From contig JABGPX010000243.1 of NCBI GenBank assembly GCA_018644745.1, positions 1-10,204 of the forward strand: a DNA stretch of 10,204 nucleotides. Reading direction: 5' to 3'. This document shows positions 1-6,607 of the stretch, piece after piece. The translations under genes were made by a program, and so were the position numbers. The DNA is from Spirochaetales bacterium. Lineage in GTDB: Bacteria; Spirochaetota; Spirochaetia; ARS1246. The stretch's first letter is position 1, and each line of letters starts with the position of its first letter. The notes under the pieces were generated by a model, which searched no databases, was not told where the DNA came from, and saw nothing but the letters and a program-made list of their open reading frames with translations.

Positions 1-186
1 GCTGTATATCGAAAGGAGATTTTGTTCCGCATAGAAGAGCTCATAACGCAAGGGGAGAAAAAAATAAGGATGCTGTACAACCTGATTCAAACGAAGTTTA
101 TACAGTTGAAACCGGGCCAGGATATCGAAAATATCAACACTCCTGAGGAATACCAACGCCTGGTTTCACCGGTTAGGGAGGACTAA
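1..186 (+). CDS. mobA: C-terminal end of a MobA-like molybdenum cofactor guanylyltransferase (5' partial)
   Basis: An open frame runs in from the left edge and ends at TAA 184-186, giving 61 residues. The tail contains 'DIENINTPEEYQRL', which resembles the conserved C-terminal NTPEEY/L segment of MobA-type NTP transferases that load GMP onto molybdopterin. The GTP-binding N-terminus lies outside the window, so the family call rests on this short tail and on the neighbour. A MOSC-domain gene starts 2 bases after the stop, which fits a shared molybdenum-cofactor operon. The ribosome binding site of the MOSC gene (GGGAGG, about 176-181) lies inside this reading frame, which suggests translational coupling. 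Confidence 0.6.
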   Translation, partial: AVYRKEILFRIEELITQGEKKIRMLYNLIQTKFIQLKPGQDIENINTPEEYQRLVSPVRED

Positions 187-188
187 TA

Positions 189-641
189 ATGGCTGATATT
201 TCTTTTACAATTATTGCGATTAATATATCCCAAGAGAAAGGCGTGCAGAAGACACCGATTGATAGCGCCGTTTTAATTGCGGACCATGGGATCGAGGGCG
301 ACGCCCACGCCGGGCCCTGGCATCGCCAGGTTTCTCTGCTTGCGGATGAAGATATCGAGAGTATGAGGGGGAAAGGAGTTGAGCTAACTCCCGGTGATTT
401 TGCCGAGAATTTCACTACGCGCGGCATACCTGTCGGAGACCTAGCTATCGGCACAAGAATCTTTATTGATGATGCGGAATTGGAAGTAACCCAAATCGGG
501 AAAGAGTGTCATCATGGCTGCGCTATATTTCAGACAGTTGGGGATTGCGTGATGCCGAGAAAAGGCGCCTTTGCCAAGGTGATTCAGAGTGGTACAATCA
601 GTGCCTCGAGTTCATGTCGGTACGAATCGAGAATAACATAA
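189..641 (+). CDS. MOSC-domain protein (molybdenum cofactor sulfurase C-terminal-like)
   Basis: This 150-residue protein matches stand-alone MOSC proteins, a beta-strand-rich family linked to molybdenum-cofactor sulfuration or transfer. Visible family signatures are GIEGDAHAG (about 35-43), the following RQVSLL, PGDFAENFTT (about 68-77) and LEVTQIGKECHHGCAI (about 97-112). The conserved Cys in KECH is the presumed sulfur-carrying residue. The ATG at 189 is supported by GGGAGG a few bases upstream, and the gene follows the mobA end by 2 bases. The last residues are odd: after KVIQSGTIS the family normally ends in a short 'VGD-I' strand, but here the tail reads ASSSCRYESRIT. Divergence or an old 3' frameshift could explain this. 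The exact substrate is unknown. Confidence 0.85.
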   Translation: MADISFTIIAINISQEKGVQKTPIDSAVLIADHGIEGDAHAGPWHRQVSLLADEDIESMRGKGVELTPGDFAENFTTRGIPVGDLAIGTRIFIDDAELEVTQIGKECHHGCAIFQTVGDCVMPRKGAFAKVIQSGTISASSSCRYESRIT

Positions 642-648
642 ACATATG

Positions 649-710
649 AGCACATCGAAAAACCCACATATTGTTTTGCCGACAGAATGGTTTACCGTTT
701 CGTATGTGCT
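649..710 (+). repeat. Imperfect inverted repeat in the MOSC-plsC intergenic region
   Basis: AGCACATCGAAA (649-660) is complementary to TTTCGTATGTGCT (698-710), apart from two unpaired bases. The loop is about 37 nt. There is no T-run directly after the second arm, so this is not a classical intrinsic terminator. It sits in the 123-base gap between the MOSC gene and the acyltransferase gene. It could be a processing or regulatory hairpin, or chance. Confidence 0.3.
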
Positions 711-764
711 GCGGGTCAATGTAGCGGTAAATAGACGTGCCCATATGAATAGTTTGGAGTTTCC

Positions 765-1985
765 ATGGCAGTGAAGTTAGCTTCCAATCCGAAGATGATA
801 AATTTTTTGAGGAGAACAGTTGGTGTTTTCTTATATACCCGCTACAAATTGCGGGTAGAGAACCGACATATTGTAACGGAGTTGGAGCCGCCGTTTGCCA
901 TTCTTCCTAATCATGTCGGATTCTGGGATCCCTTTTTTGTCGGTCTCTATACTCCCCAGACGGTTCACTATGTTGTCTCGGATTTCCAATTTCGCATTCC
1001 GGTGATGAAATTCCTCCTCGGGCTTGTTGGGGCAATTCCCAAGTCAAAAGCGATATCAGATTTTGAAACTGTCAGGAACATTTTTCGCGTAAAAAAACTA
1101 AAAGAAGTTATAGGAATTTTCCCGGAAGGAATGCGGAATTGGGATGGCCACAGCCTCAAACCGCTCTTTACAACATCCAAACTTATCAAAGCGCTAAAAA
1201 TACCAGTAGTAATTCCCATTTTGAAAGGAGCTTATATCTGCCTCCCAAGATGGTCGAGGAAGCGAAGCAATGGTCCTATTACGGTAGATTTCAAGATGGG
1301 GTTCACCGTAGATGAGCTGAAGACCATGAGTGCAGAGGCGATTCATACCCGGCTGGGAGAGCTACTTCTCTATGATGAATGGGATTATCAGAGAGAGCAC
1401 ATGAATAAATATCGCGGTCGGCATCGGGCAGAGCATGTCGAACTCGCACTGTTTATGTGCCCTGAGTGTAATGCTATTGGCACGCTCCGATCAAAACTGC
1501 ATACGCTCCGGTGCACTGGATGTGGTTATTCGGTCGACTACAATGTCCATGGTTTTTTTGAACGCAAGAAAGGAGTTCTTCATCATGAAACCGTGAGGAC
1601 CTGGAATCTGTGGCAGCTCGACCGAACCAAGGTATTACTTTCCAAATTAGAAAAAGATAAGTCTTCAGAGCCGATATTTACCGATGATAATTTAGTCATT
1701 TGGCGGGGTTTTCGTCGGGAACCTATGGTTGAACATGATCGAGGCCGCCTTTCCCTGTTCACCGATAGAATAGAGTTTGTCTCAGATTCCGGTGAAAAGA
1801 TGGATTTTATGTTTCAGGATATACATGGCATAAATGTTCAGGTTCGCGAGGTGGTGGAGTTTTATCACAATGAAGCGCTATACATATTCCGTTTCAGCGA
1901 TCCCTGGGTGTCCGGATATAAATGGATGGTTTCGGTGAATTATTTAAATGGAAAGGACCCGCTAAACGCAGAATTCCTCGACTAG
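765..1985 (+). CDS. PlsC-type 1-acylglycerol-phosphate acyltransferase-like protein with C-terminal zinc ribbon
   Basis: This is a 406-residue protein. Residues about 15-200 form a PlsC/LPLAT acyltransferase domain: NHVGFWD (49-55) gives the catalytic HX4D (His50, Asp55), and FPEGMRNWDG (119-128) is the phosphate-binding motif III. The family transfers an acyl chain to a lysophospholipid-type acceptor at the inner face of the membrane. Past the usual end of the domain there are about 200 extra residues: a zinc-ribbon-like Cys set, CPEC (232-235) and CTGC (250-253), then a beta-rich, aromatic-rich region with no motif I recognise. The start at 765 has GGAG 5 bases upstream. The gene stands alone and converges on the nrd operon with a 21-base gap. 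The acceptor could be lysophosphatidate or something else. The tail makes it unlike ordinary PlsC of about 240 residues. Confidence 0.82.
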   Translation: MAVKLASNPKMINFLRRTVGVFLYTRYKLRVENRHIVTELEPPFAILPNHVGFWDPFFVGLYTPQTVHYVVSDFQFRIPVMKFLLGLVGAIPKSKAISDFETVRNIFRVKKLKEVIGIFPEGMRNWDGHSLKPLFTTSKLIKALKIPVVIPILKGAYICLPRWSRKRSNGPITVDFKMGFTVDELKTMSAEAIHTRLGELLLYDEWDYQREHMNKYRGRHRAEHVELALFMCPECNAIGTLRSKLHTLRCTGCGYSVDYNVHGFFERKKGVLHHETVRTWNLWQLDRTKVLLSKLEKDKSSEPIFTDDNLVIWRGFRREPMVEHDRGRLSLFTDRIEFVSDSGEKMDFMFQDIHGINVQVREVVEFYHNEALYIFRFSDPWVSGYKWMVSVNYLNGKDPLNAEFLD

Positions 1986-2006
1986 TCTTGATTGAGAGGA
2001 GGATTC

Positions 2007-2423
2007 TTATATTTCGTGATGCTTTCTTATTTTTGATGATTTGTATCGGTGGGCTTTATGGGCCGAGAGAGTCACGACGGGAATTTCTATTTTCTGCTCA
2101 CGAAGCCAATTGAGCAGGTTATCCTTTAACATGTCCTGATCGTGGCCGAGGCAGATGATATCCGGTTTGGCTTCCCTGATAACCGCGTATGTGCCGATTT
2201 CCTCATCCGCTAAATAGGCTTCTTTTACCAGCCTAGTTTCCAAAATCCTAGTAAGCCGTTCATGCTCCGTATGTACGGGAGCTCTCTTTTTCATATGAGA
2301 AACAAAACCGTCTCGTGCTATTGAGACAATAAGCCACCGTCCGCGCCTTCGGGCCTGGCGCAGGAAGTTTATGTGCCCGGGATGAATAAGATCGAATGTG
2401 CCGAATACGAGAACGCGCTTCAT
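2007..2423 (-). CDS. RibL/TagD-like cytidylyl/adenylyltransferase family protein
   Basis: This 138-residue protein is a small HxGH-type nucleotidyltransferase. The N-terminus reads VLVFGTFDLIHPGH: GTFD at 8-11 and His14/His17 of the catalytic HPGH. The C-terminal RYKSSKI (about 126-132) matches the second nucleotide-binding motif of this fold. The spacing and the segment PDIICLGHDQD resemble the archaeal-type FAD synthase RibL and also glycerol-3-phosphate cytidylyltransferase TagD; the motifs alone do not decide between them. The gene is the last of the nrd operon, 15 bases after nrdG, and starts at ATG 2423 without a strong Shine-Dalgarno sequence, so it may depend on coupling. If it is an FAD synthase, it could supply flavin for the reductant chain, but that is speculation. 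Confidence 0.75.
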   Translation of the reverse strand: MKRVLVFGTFDLIHPGHINFLRQARRRGRWLIVSIARDGFVSHMKKRAPVHTEHERLTRILETRLVKEAYLADEEIGTYAVIREAKPDIICLGHDQDMLKDNLLNWLREQKIEIPVVTLSAHKAHRYKSSKIRKHHEI

Positions 2424-2438
2424 GGGTGCAATATACTC

Positions 2439-3215
2439 TCAACTGCCTTCGCGGTTCCAGCGAATCGAGCATTTCAGCCCTTTTTCTATAGCGATGCTTT
2501 GCATTTCTTCAAGAATATCCGCGGGGTATGGTGCGACGTTGGAATAAGAAGGGTGTAAGGTAATTTCCGGCCGGAACCCGGCAAGAATGTATAACCCTCG
2601 ATTGGAATGCTTTCCCGGCGGGTTCATCGCTGCTGCGATTGCTGTCGTTATTTTGTCGATGTCATCAGGCGTAACAATGCCCGGGGCCACGGTTGTTCTT
2701 ATCTCGTAAGCTATGTCGTTTGTCGAAATCCAAGCCATGGTCTTTTCTATTTTGGACCAATAGGATTCGCTGGAATATTCGCTATCAAAAAGATCATACT
2801 GGAGATCCGCATCGCTGACTGAAAGCAGATCGTACTTGCCGGGGGATGTTTTCACATCCAGCGCAACAAAGGAAGGGGTGGCCTGCGAAAGCCTTTCCGG
2901 GAACGTCCCGTTCGTGTCGATCTTGATTTTCAGATCTAAAGCAGTAATTTCCGATGTCAGCTCTGATAGATCCTCGTGGATAAGGGGTTCACCGCCTGTG
3001 ATACACACACCTCCGAGTACCGTTTTCCTCCGTTCGAGAAAGGAGAGTATCTCGTCCACGGAAAGCATATCTTCTAACGTCTCGCCGGTGACGAGTTCCG
3101 GATTATGGCAAAAAGGGCAACGTAGATTACATCCCGGCGTGAAAATAACCGCGGCTACCTCACCCGGGTAGTCGATAAGAGAAGTTTTTATGAGTCCCAG
3201 CTTTGTCAGGGACAT
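2439..3215 (-). CDS. nrdG: Anaerobic ribonucleotide reductase-activating protein, radical SAM
   Basis: This 258-residue radical SAM enzyme carries CNLRCPFC (Cys29, Cys33, Cys36), which binds the 4Fe-4S cluster, and GGEP at 74-77 for S-adenosylmethionine. The N-terminal GLIKTSLIDYPGEVAAVIFTPGC is typical of the longer NrdG type, as opposed to the roughly 154-residue E. coli enzyme. NrdG cleaves SAM to generate the glycyl radical on class III ribonucleotide reductase. It lies 13 bases downstream of the gene that carries the glycyl-radical segment, and in the same operon as nrdD, so its substrate here is probably that small protein and not NrdD itself. The ATG at 3215 has GCAGGTG about 8 bases upstream. 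No defect is visible. Confidence 0.9.
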   Translation of the reverse strand: MSLTKLGLIKTSLIDYPGEVAAVIFTPGCNLRCPFCHNPELVTGETLEDMLSVDEILSFLERRKTVLGGVCITGGEPLIHEDLSELTSEITALDLKIKIDTNGTFPERLSQATPSFVALDVKTSPGKYDLLSVSDADLQYDLFDSEYSSESYWSKIEKTMAWISTNDIAYEIRTTVAPGIVTPDDIDKITTAIAAAMNPPGKHSNRGLYILAGFRPEITLHPSYSNVAPYPADILEEMQSIAIEKGLKCSIRWNREGS

Positions 3216-3228
3216 AAGCTACACCTGC

Positions 3229-3762
3229 TTAGGCCGTCTGAGGCACATTCGCGAGCACAGGGAACCTGACTCGGATATCTGCTGTGCTAGTGGTGCGGAA
3301 TACTTCGTTTTCATCCTCGTTAAAGAAGATTACCGTTGGTGTTGCGTAGATGTTGAAAGCGAGAGCGGAAGCCATACCCGTCTCTGTGTCTACATTTACA
3401 GCGGATCCCGGCATCTCTAATTCGTCCAGCAACTCCTTAACCGCCGGGCAATTTGGGCAGCTCATCCGATAGAAATACATATGCCTTACCGGCTCATTTC
3501 TGGTAATCGTTTGATCAACTGCCTGCGCTGCGGCGGTCGACGCGGCACCCGAGCCGGCGTTTGATGCGGCATCCGTGTTTCGGGTTTCCGGCGTAAAGAG
3601 GGTTCGGTGTCTAAACTCCTCCCTTTTTCCCTTGTTCCAATTTTTCAAGGACCGATAATACCCTACGATTCTGGTATACACTTCCGTCGGGCTGCCTTCC
3701 ACCGATTCAAGTCGATTCTGAAGATCCTTGATCTCATTATCCAATTCTTTAATAGTTTTCAT
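3229..3762 (-). CDS. Detached NrdD glycyl-radical domain fused to a thioredoxin/glutaredoxin-like domain
   Basis: This 177-residue protein has four visible parts. Residues 1-22 form a heptad helix with Ile4, Leu7, Ile11, Leu14, Leu18 and Val21 at a/d positions. Residues 27-56 contain EVYTRIVGYYRSLKNWNKGK, which matches the C-terminal glycyl-radical loop of class III ribonucleotide reductases (E. coli NrdD RRVCGYL...FNAGKQEEVKRR); Gly34 is the predicted radical site. Residues about 57-90 are an Ala/Ser/Gly-rich linker. Residues about 93-170 are a thioredoxin-fold domain with redox motif CPNC (Cys102, Cys105) and the cis-proline in ATPTV (Pro142). The gene lies between nrdD, which lacks this loop, and nrdG, which would install the radical. 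Inferred role: supply the glycyl radical in trans and reduce the active-site cysteines of NrdD. The ATG at 3762 follows an 8-G run. Confidence 0.8.
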   Translation of the reverse strand: MKTIKELDNEIKDLQNRLESVEGSPTEVYTRIVGYYRSLKNWNKGKREEFRHRTLFTPETRNTDAASNAGSGAASTAAAQAVDQTITRNEPVRHMYFYRMSCPNCPAVKELLDELEMPGSAVNVDTETGMASALAFNIYATPTVIFFNEDENEVFRTTSTADIRVRFPVLANVPQTA

Positions 3763-3763
3763 T

Positions 3764-3771
3764 CCCCCCCC
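3764..3771 (-). repeat. G8 homopolymer directly upstream of the glycyl-radical/redoxin start codon
   Basis: On the minus strand eight consecutive G residues are followed by AA and the ATG at 3762. No other Shine-Dalgarno sequence is nearby, so the G-run itself probably pairs with anti-Shine-Dalgarno by G-C and G-U pairs. A run this long is prone to slippage, and a length change would alter initiation spacing without touching a reading frame. Confidence 0.7.
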
Positions 3772-3792
3772 AAGGTGAAAAGCGGTATTGGT

Positions 3793-3806
3793 CTAGAAAA
3801 TTCTAG
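3793..3806. repeat. Short palindrome at the nrdD stop codon
   Basis: CTAGAA-AA-TTCTAG is a 6-bp perfect inverted repeat with a 2-base spacer that overlaps the nrdD TAG stop. The spacer is too short for a good RNA hairpin. It is recorded because it sits exactly at the point where the ribonucleotide reductase reading frame is divided. Confidence 0.35.
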
Positions 3807-5899
3807 TTTCGAGCGAAAGCGCTTTTTTCTGCTTCCAACTGCTGAATCTGGTCAATTATCTGCTGCCGCTCTTCTTCGCGGCATTTTGGGCATCGAGATT
3901 GCTCTCCCTTTAGGTATCCATGAACCGGGCATACCGAGAAAGTAGGGGAGATAGTGAAGTAGGGTATTCGATAGCTGCTTGCGATTGTCCGTACTAGATT
4001 GCGGCAGGCTCGCCAATCGTCGATAGCTTCGCCAATAAACCCGTGAAACACCGTTCCTCCGGTATATTTTATCTGCAGCTCTTCCTGCTGGTCTAAGGCT
4101 TCAAAAATATCCTCTGTATAATCTACCGGAAGCTGGGTAGAATTGGTGTAATACACATCATCAGTTCCGGAAGTAATTATATCCGGATATGCTGTCTTGT
4201 CGTGCTTCGCGAGCCGATAGCTGGTGCTCTCCGCAGGAGTCGCCTCGAGATTGAAAAGCTCTCCGCTTTCCTCCTGGTAATCTGCGAGCCTGGCTCTCAT
4301 GTGGTCAAGTACCTCAATGGCAAAATCCCTGCCCTCACGCGAAGTTATATCCGATCCGATAAAATTCAAAACGCACTCATTCATCCCTACGAGTCCAATT
4401 GTTGAGAAATGGTTGTTCAAGTGGCTGAGATATCGGCGGGTATATGCGAAAAGACCGGACTCCAAGAGCCGGTTGATGACTTTCCGCTTTATTGAAAGCG
4501 ACTCCGCCGATAGATCCATTAAACGATTGAGCCGGTCGTAAAAATCATTCTTTGTGTTTGATAGGTAGCCGATTCTTGGTAAATTAATGGTTACAACGCC
4601 GATCGAACCGGTGAACTCATCAGAGCCGAAGAGCCCACCTCCGCGCTTACGGAGTTCTCGTTTATCGAGCCTAAGCCTGCAGCACATGGATCTTACGTCG
4701 GCAGGGTCAAGATCGGAATTTACAAAGTTCTGGAAATACGGTGTCCCGTATTTTGCGGTCATTTCAAATAGCAGTTCCGCGTTCTCCGAATCCCACTCAA
4801 AATCCTTTGTAATATTATATGTGGGGATAGGATATTGGAATCCTCTGCCGTTTGCGTCGCCTTTGAGCATGAGCTTCAGGATGACCGTATTGATCATGTC
4901 CATCTCTCTCTGGCAGTCACCATAGGTGAAATCCTGATCGACACCGCCCACAATTGCAGGCTTGTCTGATAGGTCCTGAGGAACTATCCAGTCGAGAGTA
5001 ATGTTGGTAAAAGGTGCCTGAGATCCCCACCGCGACGGCGTGTTTACGCCGAAGATGAAGCTTTGTACCGATTGAGTAACTTCGACTTCGGTGAGATTGT
5101 CGATTTTTACAAAAGGCGCGAGAAAGGTGTCGAAACTTGAAAGCGCCTGTGCGCCGGCCCACTCATTCTGCATAATCCCCAGAAAGTTCACCATCTGCTG
5201 CGACAGGGTCGAAAGGTGTTTCGCCGGTGTCGAGGTGATCTTATCGGGGACTCCTCCCAGTCCTTCCAGAATAAGCTGCCGTAACGACCATCCGGCGCAA
5301 TAGCCGGAAAACATTGACAGATCGTGGATATGCATTTCAGCGTTGCGATGGGCATCGGCAATATCCGGCGTGTAAATATTCTTCAGCCAGTAGTTGGCTG
5401 TGATGGCGCCGGAATTGTGTAGTATCAATCCTCCCAGTGAAAAATTGACATTGGCATTTTCATTTACCCGCCAGTCCGATCGCGAAAGGTATCCGCCCAT
5501 TGTACTGTTGATGTCGAGCATCAACTTCTGGGTGTCCCGGATAACCTCGTGGCGCGCGCGGTAGATGATGTACGCCTTTGCAATTGATACTTTGCTCGAT
5601 TCGACCAACACCGTCTCTACGATATCCTGGATCTCCTCGATTGCCGGCGCCGAATTGGGATGCCGGTTCTTCATGAAATCCTGCAGCTTTGCTTCGGTAA
5701 GGTCAGTCAAACTCTCTACGAGTTCTTTATCCTCCTCTTCAAGGGCGGCGGATACTGCTTTGCTGATAGCCGACGCGATCTTCCACCGGTTGTACTGCTC
5801 GAGACTGCCGTCTCGCTTAATAACCTTTCTCAACGCAGGCTTTTCTACTCCACGTCCAAGGAAATTTCGCCAGTTGAGATCTTTCTGTTGCGAAGCCAA
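3803..5899 (-). CDS. nrdD: Class III anaerobic ribonucleoside-triphosphate reductase, catalytic subunit lacking the glycyl-radical loop
   Basis: This 698-residue protein reduces ribonucleotides to deoxyribonucleotides without oxygen. An ATP-cone (about 22-118, VIKRDGSLEQYNRWKI) senses ATP/dATP. The ten-stranded barrel follows, with HIHD (190-193), FSGYCAGWS (Cys201), SMCCRL (Cys406/407), TGSIGVVTINLPRI (430-443) and GLVGMNEC (502-509). The C-terminus has SPTFSVCPVHGYLKGE and CPKC, a zinc ribbon with Cys657, His660, Cys670 and Cys673. Family members normally continue into a glycyl-radical segment (RVxGY...WNxGK). Here the frame stops 25 residues after the last zinc Cys, and that segment is in the next gene. 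The last 20 or so residues look like a heptad helix. The start is TTG at 5899, supported by GGGAGGGG upstream. No obvious decay is seen. Confidence 0.92.
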   Translation of the reverse strand: MASQQKDLNWRNFLGRGVEKPALRKVIKRDGSLEQYNRWKIASAISKAVSAALEEEDKELVESLTDLTEAKLQDFMKNRHPNSAPAIEEIQDIVETVLVESSKVSIAKAYIIYRARHEVIRDTQKLMLDINSTMGGYLSRSDWRVNENANVNFSLGGLILHNSGAITANYWLKNIYTPDIADAHRNAEMHIHDLSMFSGYCAGWSLRQLILEGLGGVPDKITSTPAKHLSTLSQQMVNFLGIMQNEWAGAQALSSFDTFLAPFVKIDNLTEVEVTQSVQSFIFGVNTPSRWGSQAPFTNITLDWIVPQDLSDKPAIVGGVDQDFTYGDCQREMDMINTVILKLMLKGDANGRGFQYPIPTYNITKDFEWDSENAELLFEMTAKYGTPYFQNFVNSDLDPADVRSMCCRLRLDKRELRKRGGGLFGSDEFTGSIGVVTINLPRIGYLSNTKNDFYDRLNRLMDLSAESLSIKRKVINRLLESGLFAYTRRYLSHLNNHFSTIGLVGMNECVLNFIGSDITSREGRDFAIEVLDHMRARLADYQEESGELFNLEATPAESTSYRLAKHDKTAYPDIITSGTDDVYYTNSTQLPVDYTEDIFEALDQQEELQIKYTGGTVFHGFIGEAIDDWRACRNLVRTIASSYRIPYFTISPTFSVCPVHGYLKGEQSRCPKCREEERQQIIDQIQQLEAEKSAFARN

Positions 5900-5926
5900 A
5901 AAGTTCCCCTCCCAGGTTTACTTTAT

Positions 5927-6409
5927 CTACTTTTTCTCTGAATCGTCTCCGCTTTGCTGGGACAGATCTTCAATCGCCTTGATAAACTCTTCGACATTGT
6001 CGAACATGCGGTAGACCGAGGCAAACCTCACGTAACCGACTCGATCGATGGTATAGAGTTTTTGAAGAACCATATCGCCAAGATCAGAAGCGGCGAGCTC
6101 GTGGCTACTCCTTGTTTTGAGCATCGCTTCATCTTCGATCTGATGAAGCATGGCTTCTATTACTTCTTCTGAAACCGGCCGCTTTTCAAGAGACTTCTGT
6201 ATGCCCACTTCGAGCTTTTGCAGATCGAAAGGCTCTCGCCTGCCGTCTCTCTTAATAACTTTTAGCTTTTTTTCCTCTATATGTTCGTATGATGTGAATC
6301 GATAACCGCATCCGGCGCATTCTCTTCGTCGCCTGATTACGGTGCCGCTTGCATTCTGTCGCGACTCAATGACTTTGTCTTCAATCCCGTTACAGTGGGG
6401 ACACCTCAT
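5927..6409 (-). CDS. nrdR: Transcriptional repressor NrdR
   Basis: This 160-residue protein has the normal length for NrdR. The N-terminal zinc ribbon has CPHC (3-6) and CAGC (31-34), followed by the basic stretch RRRRECAGC and GYRFTSYEHIEEKKL. An ATP-cone (about 49-139) starts with VIKRDGRREPFDLQKL. NrdR binds ATP/dATP and represses ribonucleotide reductase genes at paired NrdR boxes. It is the first gene of the nrd operon, 27 bases ahead of nrdD, and two NrdR boxes lie in its own promoter, so autoregulation and control of the whole operon are likely. The ATG at 6409 has only a weak AGGTAG upstream. A truncated, about 89% identical copy lies at 8587-8226. Confidence 0.94.
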   Translation of the reverse strand: MRCPHCNGIEDKVIESRQNASGTVIRRRRECAGCGYRFTSYEHIEEKKLKVIKRDGRREPFDLQKLEVGIQKSLEKRPVSEEVIEAMLHQIEDEAMLKTRSSHELAASDLGDMVLQKLYTIDRVGYVRFASVYRMFDNVEEFIKAIEDLSQQSGDDSEKK

Positions 6410-6448
6410 TTCATCAGCTACCTGTGTGTTTTTACATCAACTTCTAAT

Positions 6449-6464
6449 GCACTACATATAGGGT
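6449..6464. promoter_or_regulatory. NrdR box, promoter-distal (downstream of the -10)
   Basis: GCACTACATATAGGGT matches the imperfectly palindromic NrdR-box pattern ACACwATATATwGTGT at 12 or more of 16 positions. It lies in the 5' untranslated part of the nrdR transcript, roughly +13 to +28 if transcription starts about 7 bases after the -10. It is conserved in the duplicate at 8627-8642. Confidence 0.75.
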
Positions 6465-6483
6465 CAAATTCGGCGCACCTCTG

Positions 6484-6512
6484 ATATTAGCACACCAGAT
6501 ATTGTGTGACAA
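6484..6512 (-). promoter_or_regulatory. Sigma70-type promoter of the nrdR-nrdD operon
   Basis: On the minus strand, -35 TTGTCA (6512-6507), a 17-base spacer and -10 TAATAT (6489-6484) form a near-consensus housekeeping promoter. One NrdR box fills most of the spacer and a second lies just downstream, so bound NrdR would block polymerase directly. The leader to the nrdR ATG would be about 68 nt. The sequence upstream (6513-6607) is AT-rich with no other feature I can identify. Confidence 0.75.
6492..6507. promoter_or_regulatory. NrdR box within the -35/-10 spacer
   Basis: ACACCAGATATTGTGT matches the NrdR-box consensus, with perfect ACAC/GTGT ends. It starts 43 bases from the other box (6449), about four helical turns, so both can lie on the same DNA face. 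The better-known arrangement has boxes about three turns apart. Confidence 0.8.
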
Positions 6513-6607
6513 GTAAGATGGAATTATTTTGGGGTCTATTTCCGGATTTTTTACAGGTAGAATTAGCAGCATGAACAAATAGAAAAATGTGAGCAAATTA
6601 AGAAGCA

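Noticed and set aside
646..774. Small plus-strand ORF of 42 residues (MSTSKNPHIVLPTEWF...) between the MOSC and acyltransferase genes
   Set aside because: It has no convincing ribosome binding site and no recognisable family, and it overlaps the start of the acyltransferase gene; chance is likely.
1986..2006. Shared terminator between the convergent acyltransferase and nucleotidyltransferase genes
   Set aside because: The 21-base gap holds no stem-loop I can find.
3763..3802. Possible programmed frameshift or stop readthrough joining NrdD to the glycyl-radical protein
   Set aside because: The nrdD stop comes before the G-run, the frames differ, and the nrdD frame past its stop reaches another stop soon after the G-run, so no single simple event would fuse them. 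Separate initiation at ATG 3762 is simpler.
5565..6014. Plus-strand open frames opposite nrdD and nrdR
   Set aside because: They lie antisense to strongly conserved coding sequence and their Ser-rich products look like mirror-frame artefacts.
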